From: Cristatella mucedo
Lineage: Eukaryota > Bryozoa > Phylactolaemata > Cristatellidae
Length of the DNA stretch: 64,000 nt
Direction of reading: 5' to 3'
Assembly: GCA_009760855.2 (NCBI GenBank)
Contig: WPIO01000007.1
Location: 11,042,001-11,106,000 of the forward strand
The notes under the pieces were generated by a model, which saw only the letters and a list, made by a program, of their open reading frames with translations, ran no database searches and was not told the origin of the DNA. A program made the translations under genes and the position numbers. Below are positions 44,178-57,439 of this stretch, piece by piece. The first letter of the stretch is position 1. The number at the start of each line of letters is the position of its first letter.

Positions 44178-44240
44178 AATAAAAATGACATTTGTATAGG
44201 ACATATGAGAACTAAATCTCTTTCTAGACACTATCTGGCT
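44178..44240 (-). mobile_element. SINE-A-type tail only
   Basis: Antisense ACATTTGTATAGGACATATG, AGAACTAAATCTCTTTCTAG. No tRNA-like head follows. Confidence 0.6.
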
Positions 44241-44897
44241 ACGTGGTCTGGAGGGCTATAGCAGCCTTCTTCCACAGAAAGGGGCAAGAGAGGAGACGAA
44301 TTTCAAGGTCAGCAGGGCCAGTATAACGGAAAAAAGGCGAGCAGTCAATCGGGAGTGTTGCATGGGCATGTATCTTGTATATCTTGCGTGTATTGCATGA
44401 AGGATTGCTAGGTATCACAGTGACTGCTATAAAAAAACTGCCAGTGTGCATAAGAATGACGTTGTCTATACAGAGAGAGTCAGAGCAATGAAAATGTCAT
44501 GGGTAAGGTGACTCACACTTTTGCTGCTGCACATCTTAGTGTAAACTGATGCACTAGGAGGGCACCAAGCCAATGACTATTTGGGTAAGTGGGACATCCA
44601 GAGGCTCAAGTCACAGATTGCAATCTCAGTGGCATTTCATAATTATCTAAGGGTACATTTGAACGCTGAAGGGAGTATGTTGTATAGGTATGTACCCCTG
44701 GACTGATAACATGACAATGTAGGTCACCAGCCGAGCTGACTTTTAGGCATCAACGTGGGTGGAGCAGTTTCACATACTTGCTTTGGTCAGACAAGACTAT
44801 TGAGGTCTGAAATGGTCTTCCTCAGGTGCCTATTCCTCGATGACCTGAACTAAGGATCCCGATGAAGTGCTAGTTTGGGTGAGTAGTAAGTAGTAGT
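44241..44897. other. unassigned stretch
   Basis: Nothing recognised. Confidence 0.45.
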
Positions 44898-45281
44898 ATT
44901 CCTTTGGAGACCGTGCATTTTGCTCATATGGTCCCAAAGCCTGGAACTCACTCCCAACTTGCATCACAACATTCCCAGATTTGACCACGTTTAAAAAGAA
45001 CTTAAAAACACACCTACTTATGACAGCATTTAGTGGGTCCATAAGATTCGTGCTTTATGTGCTTATGCGTGGTGACACTGTGTATGCTGCCACTAACCAC
45101 ACTTGCATGCTGACGCTGTGCATGTCATCCCTAACCGTGCAATTCGTGTTGTTTATCAGGCATGATACCACTCACCATTCGATTGCGTTTCCTTTGCAGC
45201 AAATGTAAAGCGCCTAGAAAGAGATTGAGTTCTCTGAGGGGGTTTTATCAATTGTATTATTATTATTATTATTATTATTAG
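44898..45281 (+). mobile_element. LINE-A 3' end
   Basis: It covers the last coding block (FGDRAFCSYGPKAWNSLPTCITTFPDL-like), the stop, the full 3' UTR, the stem-loop and a clean (ATT)8-9 tail at 45256-45281. It is little diverged from the 50 kb copy. Confidence 0.9.
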
Positions 45282-46861
45282 TGGGCAACCATGTTTTCAG
45301 ATAACTCGTTAGGAACCCCAAGGTAACCTCCTTCGCCATTGGACATGCCAAAGCCCGATTAATGAGTGTTTGACTGCCATTGCACCCATCTTCCTAAACG
45401 ATACCCTTATTTTCAAACGGTCGAAAGCAAGTCAACATAGCGATAGCCCTACAAGTATAATGGGCAACTTTCCATGCAAGCTTTGCAATCTTGAACATTC
45501 AATAGGAGTGAAGAGCCATATTTAAAATACTGAAGCAATGTTGCTGCAATCTACCAACAGCCTCAGAAAATTATCCTCTTCAAAAAACCGGACATTGTAC
45601 AAAGACAAGGAGAATAGTTCAGCATCGGCCGCCCACAGATAATCGGTTTATATATAGTTGTTACGACCGCACGAACCCCACTAGTTCAATAGCGGCACAA
45701 CGCAGGCACCGGGTAGAGACCTGAGGCTCACAATACGCCAATGGTAGCTACACAGCACTCTATACTGCTGGCAGTGCTAACAGCAATACCGTATTAGAAA
45801 AAGCACAAAGAATGGCTGTATATTACGGCAGATACAGTAGGTTACTTACGAAAGCCTCGTCTACAGGCTTACGGCAGCTGCTCTGACCCACCGACTGGTA
45901 GATCATTACTCCGAGAGAGCGAATGCTATCAGGCCCATGCGTTATACAGTGGCGCGGTTGGCAGCCAAAAGATAATCTCGTACATACATAATCGTAAACC
46001 TCGCTGCCTAAAAGCCTCAGTTCGTCACGTTCATAGGCGGCCCTCGGTTTAAAGTCAGCGGTAAAGCTCATAGTTCATAATCGAGGTTCAGCAGTAAACC
46101 TCAGCTAATAACCGAGGGGGGTTACACACTGGACCCGAAACTACGCACCAAACCATCGAACATATCCAACACGCCAACATGGTCTTCTGAGCGGGGTTAA
46201 GTATCAGATAATATTTTAACTGATGGCAAGGCAATAAAGGCGAATGAGCAATATTCTGTAACCCCACATCCCGCCAAGAATGAGACATAATTTTACAAAT
46301 ATAATACTAGTGCGGTAGCGATGCACAGGCGGGACACTGCAAGAAAAACTAGCGCCAAATATGAACACAAATTATTCAAAATAGTCGCTTAAAGTATATA
46401 TAATGCCAAATGTGCTCCCTGCTTGGCTTCACACAAGAACAGACTCGAGGCGATCTGTCGGGTACAATTAGAGCGATTCCGCAGAAGGTCTCAGGAACTG
46501 GTACAATTGGCTTTAGAATAGCACAGAAAATTTTAAAATCTTCGTCCTCGACGCAACATGACTGCCGTACGACGTACGCTTACCTTGCTTACGGCAGACG
46601 TCAGTCGACATAGGGAAGCCAGCGCCGACGACGCCGGTTCAGCGACCGGAAGCAGAATTGCACACGGTCGCTGTAACACCCGAGCTGAGAGGCTAGGCGT
46701 GTAGCCTTTTATGCGTTTAACCCCCATGACCCGTGGGAGACGTAACCTTTATTTGCACGCCGGGACATGACAGCTAATGGCTGGTCCTTTAACATGTCTC
46801 TACTCTATCGGATTTAAAAATTTCTTTTAAACGCAAAGAAAACAATAGTCTTATTTAGTGA
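45282..46861. other. unassigned stretch
   Basis: No frame or repeat family recognised. A segment from TGTTACGACC (about 45659) to GGGTTACA (about 46128) has LTR-like ends, but no second LTR or polyprotein was seen. Confidence 0.35.
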
Positions 46862-47500
46862 TTCAAGTATATATTGTAATTCCCTTTTTGCTGGGCTGCC
46901 AAAGAAAGCTATTAGGCCACTGCAGCGGACAATTAATATGGCTGCAAGGCTAGTCTTCAAGTCCCAGCGGTTTGAGCACGTGTCTCCTTTGCTGAAAGAG
47001 CTAGGATAGTTTCTGGTTGAGCAACGGATACAGAGCCAAGTTTTTATGCTGACCCACAAGGCCCGCCACGGCTTGGCTCCTTCGTACCTAGGCTGAACTG
47101 CTGCATCAGTTTCAGCCTGTTCGCGCGCACTCAGGTCCTGTGTGGACAATGAATTAGCTGTCCCATTCCTCCGCTTAAAGACCGTTGGCGATAGAAGCTT
47201 TAGCTCTGCAGGTCCTAGACTGTGGAACTTGCTTCCACAATTCTTACGCAACGACAACTACCGTCCTACTACTGACTATGGCCCATCTTTTTCAGCGGTC
47301 CTGAGCTGCTACTTACTACCTCAACTGCCTCCTGACTCTGCTATGCTTCCCACTTTCTCTTTGTTGCGTGAGACGAAGTCTGTCGGCTACCGAATGCGTA
47401 CCGAAAGCCGCTTAGGCTGTGAGTGCGCTATACAAAACTCTCCTGCGTAAAACCCACATGGTCTTTATGACTTTGTAGGGTTACAGACGGAGGGATACAT
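46862..47500 (+). mobile_element. LINE-B 3' copy
   Basis: It begins at the CNSLFAGLPKKAIRPLQ-equivalent and runs through FEHVSPLLKELG, the HGLAPSYL block, then LLREKSV- and RTESRLGCECA-like codons (47340-47440), ending GGGTTACAGACGGAGGGATA. Several indels; an open frame is left at 47142-47450. Confidence 0.85.
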
Positions 47501-47535
47501 AGCCCAAAAATGTATAAGAATTCACTATGCACATA

Positions 47536-47698
47536 AATATATAATCCATTTGTATGAGAAGAAGAGAACTAAGAGAACCTAAGAGAACTTAATTTCTATT
47601 CAGGCGCTTCACATATGCCACGGAGCTCCAACCCAGGAACTCGGCCAGACCTTGGTCGGAGCGTGCACCTTAACCACTGGGCCAAACCAGCTTGGAGC
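47536..47698 (-). mobile_element. SINE-A copy with tripled 10 bp unit
   Basis: Antisense SINE-A with head ACCACTGGGCCAAACCAGCT. In the tail, the block AAGAGAACYT is present three times in a row (47562-47590) where other copies have one. Confidence 0.83.
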
Positions 47699-48954
47699 AC
47701 GGGCGGAGTTGCTGATTACTCGTGCGCAGCTCTGCTGGCCTTACACACGCGGCTTGTTTCCATAGCAAGAAATAACCTCAAAGACAGATCGCATCGCAAA
47801 ATTGCGTCAAACGAGTTATTCTGCCAATAGGATTACAAGACTAAGCTTAGGCTCACATCTACATCTTGCGCTTTACCTCATGAAAGAAATTATTAGGGAC
47901 AGGCGGCCTAGTTTGTGAAAGCCGGCCGACTCGCCGTAATAGCTATTTATAGAAAAAATAGCTGAACCAGGGCTTTTTATTTCGCCCTAAAAGAATTGCA
48001 CCCTTCTAATTTTCAAGTTCGGCCATACATCTTAAGCTGATTATCGTAAGTGACACGCACAAAGGCGGTATGCAAGAATGCGGAACACAGGACGATTCAC
48101 GTGAATGAAGCATGTGCAGTGAGGAACACGAGGGTTTCTAGTTGTACCTCAGTAGGGTACGCAAGCCTTTCGGTATATGATATAGACAGCTGGGGCTCGC
48201 CCAGCTAGGCAAAGTTTGACCTTTGACTTGGGACAGAATCGTGCGGTTTGAGTGTTAGTTCGCTGAAGTCGGCAGGAGCTCGCGACTCGCTCGGTCGAGG
48301 ATCGTCGCACGCTGTTTCGTCCGACGCGAAGCACTCGCTCGCCTGTCGCACTATGGCATGCCGGTGCTCCAAGCCAATGCGTCCGGTCACCGACGGAGAG
48401 AGACGCCAGAGCGTGAGTGTTTGCGGATCGTGAGCGCCCACTCTCCTCGCGTTCCTCTGTAGTGGCGCGTTTCTAGGGCCCCTTCCAGCGATGTTGCGGG
48501 CTCGGGCCGTCGGTTGCCCCTGGCGGCTATTGCCCCAATCGCAGCGCCTAGCATCTGCGGGGCGACATGCGCTGGCGCTCCTGCGAAATGAGGCCGGTAC
48601 CGACGGATAGCGGCTTCTGCGTCTTCTTCAGTGCGTCAGATTAAGGGTACCCAGTAGTACTGTTCCGTCGCACTGCTGCGGCTGCTGGCGCGCGCAATTA
48701 ATAAAGAGACAAAGCGCACTCGCGTTCTTCCGGCGCGCCAGCCCTGTCGCACGCACGCGGGCGCGGCGCCGGCATCGTTGGGGACCTGGGGGAAATCACG
48801 CGTTACCGTGCGTCCCGTTTGCATACGTAGTTAGGCTTTGCACATGGCGTCGAGCCAGGAGATTTCATTACGTCGGCCAGCGTAGTATTCCAGGTTTTGG
48901 CCTATTCTACGCGTAGGCGCGCTCATAGTTCTGAGGTGCCTTTAGAGACGCAAA
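47699..48954. other. unassigned stretch with a GC-rich island
   Basis: The segment 48180-48840 is CpG-rich, with AATAAA at 48700-48705. Open frames overlap on both strands and are not recognised. Confidence 0.4.
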
Positions 48955-49098
48955 TTCGCGTCTGTTGGCTACCGAATGCGTACTGAAAGCCGCTTGGGCT
49001 GTGAGTGCGCTCTGGAAAAACTCTCCTGCGTAACACCCACACAGTCTTGACGGCTTGGTGGAGTTACAGACGGAGATGCGTTACATAACGTTACAAAT
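48955..49098 (+). mobile_element. LINE-B 3' end
   Basis: It starts at CGTCTGTTGGCTACCGAATG (SVGYRMRTESRLGCECA codons) and ends GGAGTTACAGACGGAGATGC. Confidence 0.85.
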
Positions 49099-50089
49099 TA
49101 ACGGCCAGAGTCCGGAGAGCGGACGGTGCGAACGAAAGCCCGAGAAGAAAGCAGTTCGCGTCGGTGAGCTGCCCAAGAAAGAAAATGAAGTAACTTAAAC
49201 GTTACTCGAACTTAAAAGAGTCCAGAAACAGCTGAATGTGCAGCCAGTGAAAGTTCACGAGTGGTGGTGTCATGAGACAGCATCGACACTCATAGCAAGC
49301 AAGCGAGCGCTTATGGGCGAGCTTTTGACCGCCTTCAAGATTTTTAATGCACCGACCCGAGAGACCTTCAATAAGAGACACTAAAATCGCGACGGTATAT
49401 AAGAAATGCTTGGACTGATTAACCTGGACGAGACACGCCTGAGCTGGCACGCCGTCATTCTGATTCTGCGAAATAATGCAAAGGTCTTTGCTTTACTTCG
49501 CAGAATTTGTACTCTAGTATATTAGCTCCGGACGGCTGAAATTTGATACGGCTAGCAGAAGGGGGGACCAAGCCTGCCCTTTCACTTGGAGCAGGATGAG
49601 CCGTCCCATTATCCCGGTAGCCCAGACATCCTTCAGGATATCTAGGCTACAACTTACGTGACGACGGAAAGGAACGCTCACGAGTTTCGGACGCCGGACG
49701 GTCAGCGTCACTCCAGCGTTTGGATGACGGACGGTGCAGTGCTGGCGTCCCTGGACGCTGCGGCCAGCTGTAGAAAGACGCGACCAACCGGTTGGACGCA
49801 GGAGTCGAGCGAGGTGCGCCGCCTTCAGCACTCCCGTGTTATTTGTGGGTCCGCCTAGGCTGGAGCCGCCGTTGGACTGAGACGCGCTCCGCGTACGCGG
49901 AGTATGATAGCTCGAACCAAAAACAATAGTGGACTCCTGACTATTCCGACCGCAACGTCGCAGGTCGCAGATCGCTGCAACATAGGGGTCAACTTCCCAA
50001 TTCTGCCGTTAGCGTATGCGTCATTTATTCAGCGCCCCCTGTAGTCCCGATGTAGCATGCGATTTTGTTTTAACGATATGATTACAACT
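49099..50089. other. unassigned stretch
   Basis: A GC-richer patch at 49580-49870 carries a 105-codon minus frame (49831-49514) with no recognised domain. Confidence 0.4.
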
Positions 50090-51345
50090 GAGAGACTCCA
50101 GAGTGTTGACGTGAATGGACAAAGATCATCTGAAGTACCTCTGAAATATGGAGTACCTCAGGGCTCAGTGCTAGGTCCGGTTCTTTTCACGGTTTATACT
50201 CTCCCTCTTGCTGATGTGATTGCCAAGCACAATCTAGGCTTTCACTTCTATGCGGATGACACTCAGTTGTAATTTTGTTTGATCCCTCCCAGCCTTCGAG
50301 TACCTCAAATTCTCTAAACTCACTAGCTGCATGCATTGATGACATTCGCACATGGATGGCAGCAAATTTTCTAAAACTTAACGATGATAAAACTAAATTA
50401 CTAGTTATGGGCAAACCCAGTGTGATCCAGAGATTGGAAAGGCAGACTCTCAAAATTGGCTCTGCCAGCATATCTCCAGTTGAATCAGCTCGAAATCTAG
50501 GTGTCATATTCCAAAGCGACCTCTCGTTAGACGACCATATCAGCTCCACAGTCAAATCCGCCTATTTTCAGCTTCATAACATTGCTAAAATTCGGGCTTG
50601 TTTAGATAAAGATACCACGTCCAAGTTGGTCCATGCATTCGTGACATCCCGTCTCGACTTCTGCAACTCACTGCTTACTGGCCTACCAGCATATGCGATC
50701 AGGTGATTGCAGCTGGTGCAAAACTCTGCAGCTAGGCTTGTCTGTCGTGAGCACCGCCGTTGCCACATTACTCCACTTTTCGCCGACCTGCACTGGCTAC
50801 CGGTCAAACAACGGATTGACTTCAAGGTTTTGTCGCTCACTTTTAGGTCCCTTCATTCTATGGCTCCAGCCTATCTGTCAGATATACTACCCCATCAGGC
50901 CAAGCATCGTACCACCCGCTTTTCGGAATCCAACAGTCTAGAAATACCTCATACAAACCTTAAATCCTTTGGAGACCGTGCATTTAGTTCATATGCTACC
51001 AAAGCCTGGAACTCCCTCCCAACCTGCGTCAGAACATCCCCTGACCTGAACACATTTAAAAGGAACCTAAAAACACACCTATTTAGGACAGCATTTAGTG
51101 GGTCCCTGTGATTCGTCCCTCACGTGCTTAAGCGTGCTGACACTGTGCATGCTGCCACTAACCACATTTGCATGCTGACCCTGTGCATGTCACCCCTGAC
51201 CATATTATTCATTTCGTTTGTTTTTCAAGCATGATTTTACTTACCATTCAATTGCATTTCACTTTACAGCAAATGTAAAGCGCCTAGAGAGAGATTAAGT
51301 TCTCTGAGGGCACTTTATCAAGTGAATTATTATTATTGTTATTAT
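50090..51345 (+). mobile_element. LINE-A, 5'-truncated, one of the least decayed copies
   Basis: It begins at LQSVDVNG of the RT and keeps [20 protein letters not shown] and FYADDTQL. It then runs through the C-terminal region to the stem-loop (51275-51320) and an ATT tail. Defects are few: TAA after ADDTQL (about 50270), a one-base deletion just after it, and CGA to TGA at about 50704. The final frame 50707-51111 is open to its natural end. Confidence 0.92.
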
Positions 51346-51464
51346 TAACGGTCTTACCTGTGGCACTAGTCAAGTGACGGCTACATGGCTAGGAGCACCA
51401 ATATTGGCTAAGGGAGAAGCCAGGCGGGAAATGACCCACCCCCTAGTCCCGGCTACAGTACCGG

Positions 51465-51640
51465 GTACCTCCGCCGGTAACTCCGCAAAGCGTCAAAGAC
51501 TAGGTGCTGGTTTCGCTGGAGAGCTTTCTACAGCGCTCGCAAAGCCCGAGTGGCTTCCGGCACGCATTCGGTAGCCAGAAGACTTCATCTCATGCAAAAA
51601 ACAGAAAATGAGAAGCCTAACTGAAATAGTGGAAGTGAGT
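51465..51640 (-). mobile_element. LINE-B 3' end
   Basis: Antisense GGTAACTCCGCAAAGCG, the GCGCTCGCAAAGCCCGAGTG block and CACGCATTCGGTAGCCAGA. Moderately diverged. Confidence 0.78.
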
Positions 51641-54600
51641 TTCACAGTTTATGACCTGTCCAGAAAGGCAGCTATCGCCAACGGTCTTTAAACGAACCGA
51701 GTGGAATAGTTCATTTATTATCCCCCACCGGAACTCATGGCGCAACGAAGCTGAAACTGGCTCAGTTTAGTGTGCCGCCAGCCTGGTTCAATTATGGGTA
51801 GCAAAATAATCGCCAGGCAGAAAAGCGCCTCCGTCCGTCCTTGCGCATTAGGCAATAGTGTTCAGAACTGCGGTCGTATCGTCTGGATCGCTTGACTCTG
51901 GCTTGGGAGAAGCTCGTGAGCCGCATGTCTGGCCAGTTCCGGTCAGTGCAGCCGAACTTCCTGAAGTAGACATACGGAGCTGACACACGCATCGATCTTC
52001 GAAGAAGCTGCCGAATGTCGTCCTCTATCGTTGCAAGTCTCCGGGACACGCGGACATTGCGTCCGCATCTTTCGGTTGGCATTCCTGTAAAAAGGACAAG
52101 GAGTACCGCAACCTGTGCTATTTTTTTCGCTGCCTGTGCTAGCGGACAATAATAGTATTAAAAATAATAGCAACCATAATTCTTTTGGCAGTAAAGACTG
52201 GGAAATTAGAACTCACAAGGGAGTTAACATCCTTAATTGTCAAGTGTCCTTAGTACTCAGGTGGGGTTACAGGATGCTTTTGCTAAGAGCTAGAATAACA
52301 GCCGTAGAAAAAGATTACTGCAGCCCTAAGATCATTGCTTCACCGCATAGTGCTACAGCATGGAAGCAAAATGCATGATGCGTTGGTAATAATGGGTATA
52401 ACGTAAAATAGGGATAGTAAAAATATTTGACGAGCAGCAAATTTTCAGAATACTACTGACGAAATCTAGTGACCGTCGTCTGTCCAACTATTATTTTCTT
52501 ATGTTAGGACAGCATTCGTTAGATGCTCCCCCCACTAGCACGGATATAAGTAAACTCGCTCAGACTTCGATTCAGATCGAGTATTTTAATCCACTGAAGT
52601 CGCCGCAGGGTGATAGCAGCACTGGGGAGACAATAAGTGACAGCGAGACGGTGTTTGCATTTCCGGAGTCAGAAGTTCATTGACAACAGTGAAATTGTAC
52701 AAGACATTTTACAGCTGAGAAATAAGGTACCTTACCAGTATAAAGGTCATCACAACTCTTGAATTTTAATTGTTGCAGCCGTCATCAAATAGTCATTAAT
52801 GACGCTTTGACCTCAAAGTTCAATTTTAGAATGGGAAGTGACGACTGAGAAAAATATGAGCGTCGTACGTATGAGTACCAAGTTTTTTAATTGAGATATG
52901 CAGTTATCAGGTAGTGAAAAATATGACTGGTTTTAATTGGCATTCTCTCCTCGAAAGCATAGTGATCATTTCGTAAAAAGCTTAGCAGGTATCGAGGTCT
53001 TGTTGCTACTTCTCTGTAATGTGAAAGGTAAGGATGCAAACAAGATCTTGCATGATCGATCTTCCTATTATTTGTCGGTTTAGCAGCGCTACATCCCCAC
53101 GAGCTTCTACACTCCATAGCATCTAGTTCTCGCGTAGGTGCTTCCTACCACAGCATCACTACTACGCAGGACCAGGGACCTTCCTGCTAGCAGAGCGGGG
53201 CAGACGAATCCAGCTTCATACATGCTGTAGATGCTACCAGGTGAATAGCGATCACATAGGACAAGAAGTTTGGCTGCCACATACCAATGGATGTTCAGTC
53301 TAGGCGAGTGCATTCGCTCACACAGCTCGCCCAAGCTGACCTTCGGGCAATTTTCGAAGGATTCTAACCATCAAACTAGATACATTGATGTCGCTCAGAC
53401 CACAAGCTATAGCGAGTACATTTACCAATTCTTCAGTCGTCGGTCATGACGAACCACTAGAAAAACGCTGGTAGGCATCGCTTCCGTTTGTGCTTAGTAA
53501 ATTTTTCGGCAGCCATAGCTGGTTTCATTCTGCATGAATGCATTATGATGCTTAGCCTGCTTCGAATATGCCTAATTTATCTGGATCTATCGGCACCGAC
53601 GTTGTTAGCAATTCAGCAGGAATTCAAAATTTAAGCTGCACAGATTGCAGCTACTTTTTTTCGGATGTAAGCTCTAACCAAGTTGCTTTAACGGTCAGAG
53701 TTCACACCTTGATTAGAACTGGCAGAAACAGATGCTCACTGTTATGCGTTCTTTGTAATCTGTAGGACCCGAAAGCTCAAATATTGGAAAAATATTTCGT
53801 CGCTCTTGTCCATATTTATAATAGGAAATGCCGATACCTGGCCAAAGTGCATCGCTATTTCTAAATCACAGCGTCCACCATACTTAAATTCTCTTAAGGT
53901 ACTGGATTTTGATATCCCTCACTCATGGGTGCGAACACTACCTGCGTGCATAACTCCCTACGGTTCGTATACAGCATGGACGCCAAGATCTTCAGCTGCC
54001 TCACTATTTCAAGATCCCTTTATTTTCTTTATCTGGTTACCTATCTGATGTCATAGCTCTCCTTGAGATACCATGTGAAATGTTCCGGTAACAGATCAGC
54101 CAGGTAAGAGCTGATCCCCATGCGACTTAGACTCAAGACGGTCGGACAGCTACGATTCATACCATATCTGAGCTTGATATGCCTGATCAATCATTATTCT
54201 AAATCACTCTTTAGAAATTTGGCTATCGATTGGGTTACAAGGTCCAAGCTTGTCGAACCGGGCTCATGCAATAATGCTATCAATATCATAGCTCGTTTGG
54301 ATGCCATTAATCAAAAGTAGAGTGTTTCAGGGGATTGGTGTCACTTGCATGCCGACTAAAAAAAAATCTGACAACAGATTCTTATCCTTGTGTTCCCAAA
54401 GCTGGTTAGTAACAGCTTTTTAGTGGAATGATATTCTTTGAATGCTGATCAAACTACTGCTGGCAACTATTTGCTTTGCCCCACCAGTTGCTTAATGATA
54501 ACTTTTGGAGACACCCTCAACAGAGAAAGAGTAGAGATGGGGGTAACTACGTTTTTTAGCTGCATAAGCCAACTGTGTGAATGCTGTCCGAAGAGCTCTG

Positions 54601-54989
54601 GGAACGGTACAGGCTACTAGCAGTCATCTTAGCTTCCCACGAATAAAAGTTGCTGAATCATTGAAGATGCCCGGTGGTGCATGAAATTCGTGTGACGAAT
54701 AGAACTGGTGGAAAATTCTTGAAAAGAATGCAGCAAATAAATATAGAATATTAGGATGGAATCTGGCTGGTGTGTAGCTTTGCTTCCTACCTTGTGCATC
54801 AAAGTTGGTCAGTCGATCCAGATGTGTGTTGAGCAGTTTGGGATCTTTGTGGTAAGCCCTAAGCAAGATACCAAAAAATTGTGATAAAAAGATCCAATAG
54901 CAGGTAGATGCAACTCAGATAATGACAAATGCTCGAAGTCAACCCCATTGTTGCACTAAACTTGGGTGTGCAACATGACAATAATAAAA
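51641..54989. other. longest stretch without recognised features
   Basis: About 3.3 kb with no LINE, SINE or gene that I can identify. All open frames are short. Confidence 0.45.
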
Positions 54990-55155
54990 AATAAATAACT
55001 AATTCATTTGTATAACACCCTAAGAGAACTTAATCTTTATTCAGGTGCTTCACACATGCCAGGGGGCTCGAGCCCCCCCCCCCGACCTCGGTCCTTAAAT
55101 ACTTCCACCTTGACCTTGGTGGGGCAAGCACCTCTATCACTGGGCCAAATCAACA
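54990..55155 (-). mobile_element. SINE-A copy with long head and poly-C
   Basis: Tail AATTCATTTGTATAACACCC, B box-like GGCTCGAGCCC run into a 12-13 C tract (near 55071-55083), then a head with the GACCTCGGTC/GACCTTGGTG motif doubled. Confidence 0.83.
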
Positions 55156-55159
55156 CATG

Positions 55160-55215
55160 ATAACACTACATTTTTATAGCACCCTCAGAGAACCAAATCT
55201 CTTTCTAGGCACTAC
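55160..55215 (-). mobile_element. LINE-A/SINE-A tail only
   Basis: TTATAGCACCCTCAGAGAAC and TCTCTTTCTAGGCACT, antisense, with no head or UTR. It sits immediately beyond the SINE-A ending at 55155. Confidence 0.6.
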
Positions 55216-56340
55216 CAACGCCACAATATATGTCACCCACACTTACTCCTATCACTCCAGATGAAGGCAGGCTTCCAGAATTCCACTCGGGGACACTGCC
55301 AAAGCAGGCTCCAAGCCGATTTGATTTCTGTGCTCTTTGACTGTAGCTATCACAGCTGAGCCCTTGAGCGTCTGAATACTGCCTGGCTGCTTGATGACCT
55401 ATAAATTGCAAGCGACTCGAGAGTCACGGCACACATGCGGCCACAGCTCTCCTTCGGTGATGGAAACTATGATTGCCTCCTGCCATGATCTGATGCATAG
55501 ATAGAGAGCAACAAGATGTCAGCATTCCATATTGCGTGAGTGCATACTCATAATCCGCATGAGATGCAACGTAACAAAGCAGGGATCTAACATCGGTTGA
55601 CATCAGTGGCTATAGATGAGCATGCGCAGAGCCCCATGATCCATATCGACGTAGCTTAGGCTCTACGGTGGCAGGTACCTGTTTCGTCAAGGCAGGCTGA
55701 TCCCTCGGCATCACTGCAATTGCCAAATGTGTCTGTAGACACTGATTTCTTTGCACGAGATAGGCTGCCAGGTGGCTTGGGGCGGCTCTTTGTGAAGTGA
55801 TGCAACGGTCCACCTTCAGCCGGCAGCGTGAGCTCATCCTGGTCGGCAACTACATTGATTCAAAACATGTGTTTTAGTTAGATTATTGACCTGTCCAGCT
55901 GATAGCACACAAATAGCTAGAAACAAAGAACATCTGCAAAAACCTATTAGGATGGATAAAAGCATGTCTAACCACCAATAGGCAGTTACAAAACCATAAT
56001 TTAGTGACCATTAGGATATTAGATCAGCAAGCTGGACAGGCTAAACCTGCCAAAATGGAATGTTATGGTCCCAAGCAAATATCAAACCCTCCACATCAGG
56101 CATTGCATACCCCACATCGTCAAGCTTTCTCTCATTCTCAAAGTGGGTGCTGCCTGCCAATGCAATTGGTGAGCAGGTACCGTCTGATGAGCACAGGGAC
56201 AGAAATATAAATAAAAATGATAATGCAAGCGAGTTTGCTGATACACTAAGCTTCGTACTATTCCTTGAGACATCACCTAACATGCAATCGCTATAGCAAT
56301 ACAAGAAGCAACTGTACAAAGGCAAATGATAAATACAAAT
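55216..56340. other. unassigned stretch
   Basis: Nothing recognised. Confidence 0.45.
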
Positions 56341-56487
56341 AAGCTAAATTAACAGCCTCATTTATGTGGCAACAGAATAGGCTCGGTGGCTTTTCGCCCA
56401 AATTGTGAAAGGCAATCGAGACTTTACTGACAGAACTCAAACCCACAACCTGATCCGGCAAGTGTAAGCTCCTTACCACAGGATTCG
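56341..56487 (-). mobile_element. SINE-B copy
   Basis: AAATTAACAGCCTCATTTAT, GAACTCAAACCCACAACCTG (B box complement) and GCTCCTTACCACAGGATTC (A box complement). Confidence 0.75.
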
Positions 56488-56584
56488 GACACCCGTGACA
56501 AGGTAGGGGGCTAACAGCTGCATATCCCTACAGAATTGTATAAAGTTAATGGAACTTCGGAACGTGTCCAGCATTAAATGTTAT

Positions 56585-56917
56585 TTGACCTGCGTCGAAA
56601 CATCCCCTGACCTGACCACATTTAAAAGGAACCTAAAAACACACCTATATAGGACAGCATTTAGTGGGTCCCTGTGATTCGTCTTTGATGTGCTTATGCG
56701 TGCTGACACTGTGCATGCTGCCACTAACCACATTTGCATGCTGACCCTGTGCATGTCACCCCTAACCATTTTATTCATCTCGTTTGTTTTTCAAGCATGA
56801 TTTTACTTACCATTCAATTGCATTTCACTTTACAGCGAATGTAAAGCGCCTAGAGAGAGATTGAGTTCTCTGAGGGTGCTTTATCAAGTGAATTATTATT
56901 ATTATTATTATTATTTT
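56585..56917 (+). mobile_element. LINE-A 3' end, young-looking
   Basis: It starts in the TCVRTSPDLTTFK codons and keeps KNLKTHL-like codons, the 3' UTR, the stem-loop (AAAGCGCC, GGTGCTTT) and an (ATT)n tail. Very few differences from the 50 kb copy are seen. Confidence 0.9.
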
Positions 56918-57439
56918 ACAGCATTTAGCATTAAATGTTATTGTACAGCATTAAATGTTATTACAGCAACAAAACCGCAGTAATATTTCGTGCAGACTAA
57001 TTTTAAAAACTCAGGCCTGGCGGCCAAAAACAAAGAGTTACAAGCCGGAGGTAGGCACTCTGCCAGGGAGGGTTTTCATGCTTCTGATGCTGAAAAATGT
57101 CTACTTATAAACAATGGTATAGACTCAACGAAGTTGTTTTTTCCGGAGCAGACTTCAAGTACCATTGTAAGCCACGGCCATTTAGTGGAGATTGTGAGCT
57201 TTCACTGCAATGACATTTTGTTCTAATATAAAAAATGCTGAAAAACTCAGGGAGAGCCAATCCTCAAGAGCAAACATAAGCTTTTATTGTATTCACAATC
57301 CACATAACAATGTAAGTACACTTTATATAGATATACCACTCAGTAGCATACCAAAAGGCAGACGAGCCACTTGTCTACTCTGGTGGAAAACATGAGGCAT
57401 TAATTCCCAATGTCGTCTCATGCGAGATTACCGTTCCTA
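56918..57439. other. unassigned stretch
   Basis: Starts with two short copies of ACAGCATTTAGCATTAAATG-like sequence after the LINE tail. A 78-codon frame at 56990-57226 is unrecognised. Confidence 0.4.

Noticed and set aside
48760-48800. TTGGGGACCTGGGGG as a retroviral-type primer binding site
   Set aside because: Its complement does not form a convincing tRNA 3' end, and no LTR pair or pol gene is nearby.
53568-53765. Possible C2H2 zinc finger (CTDCSYFF...RVHTLIRTGR)
   Set aside because: Cys/His spacing is wrong for a C2H2 finger and the frame has no second finger.
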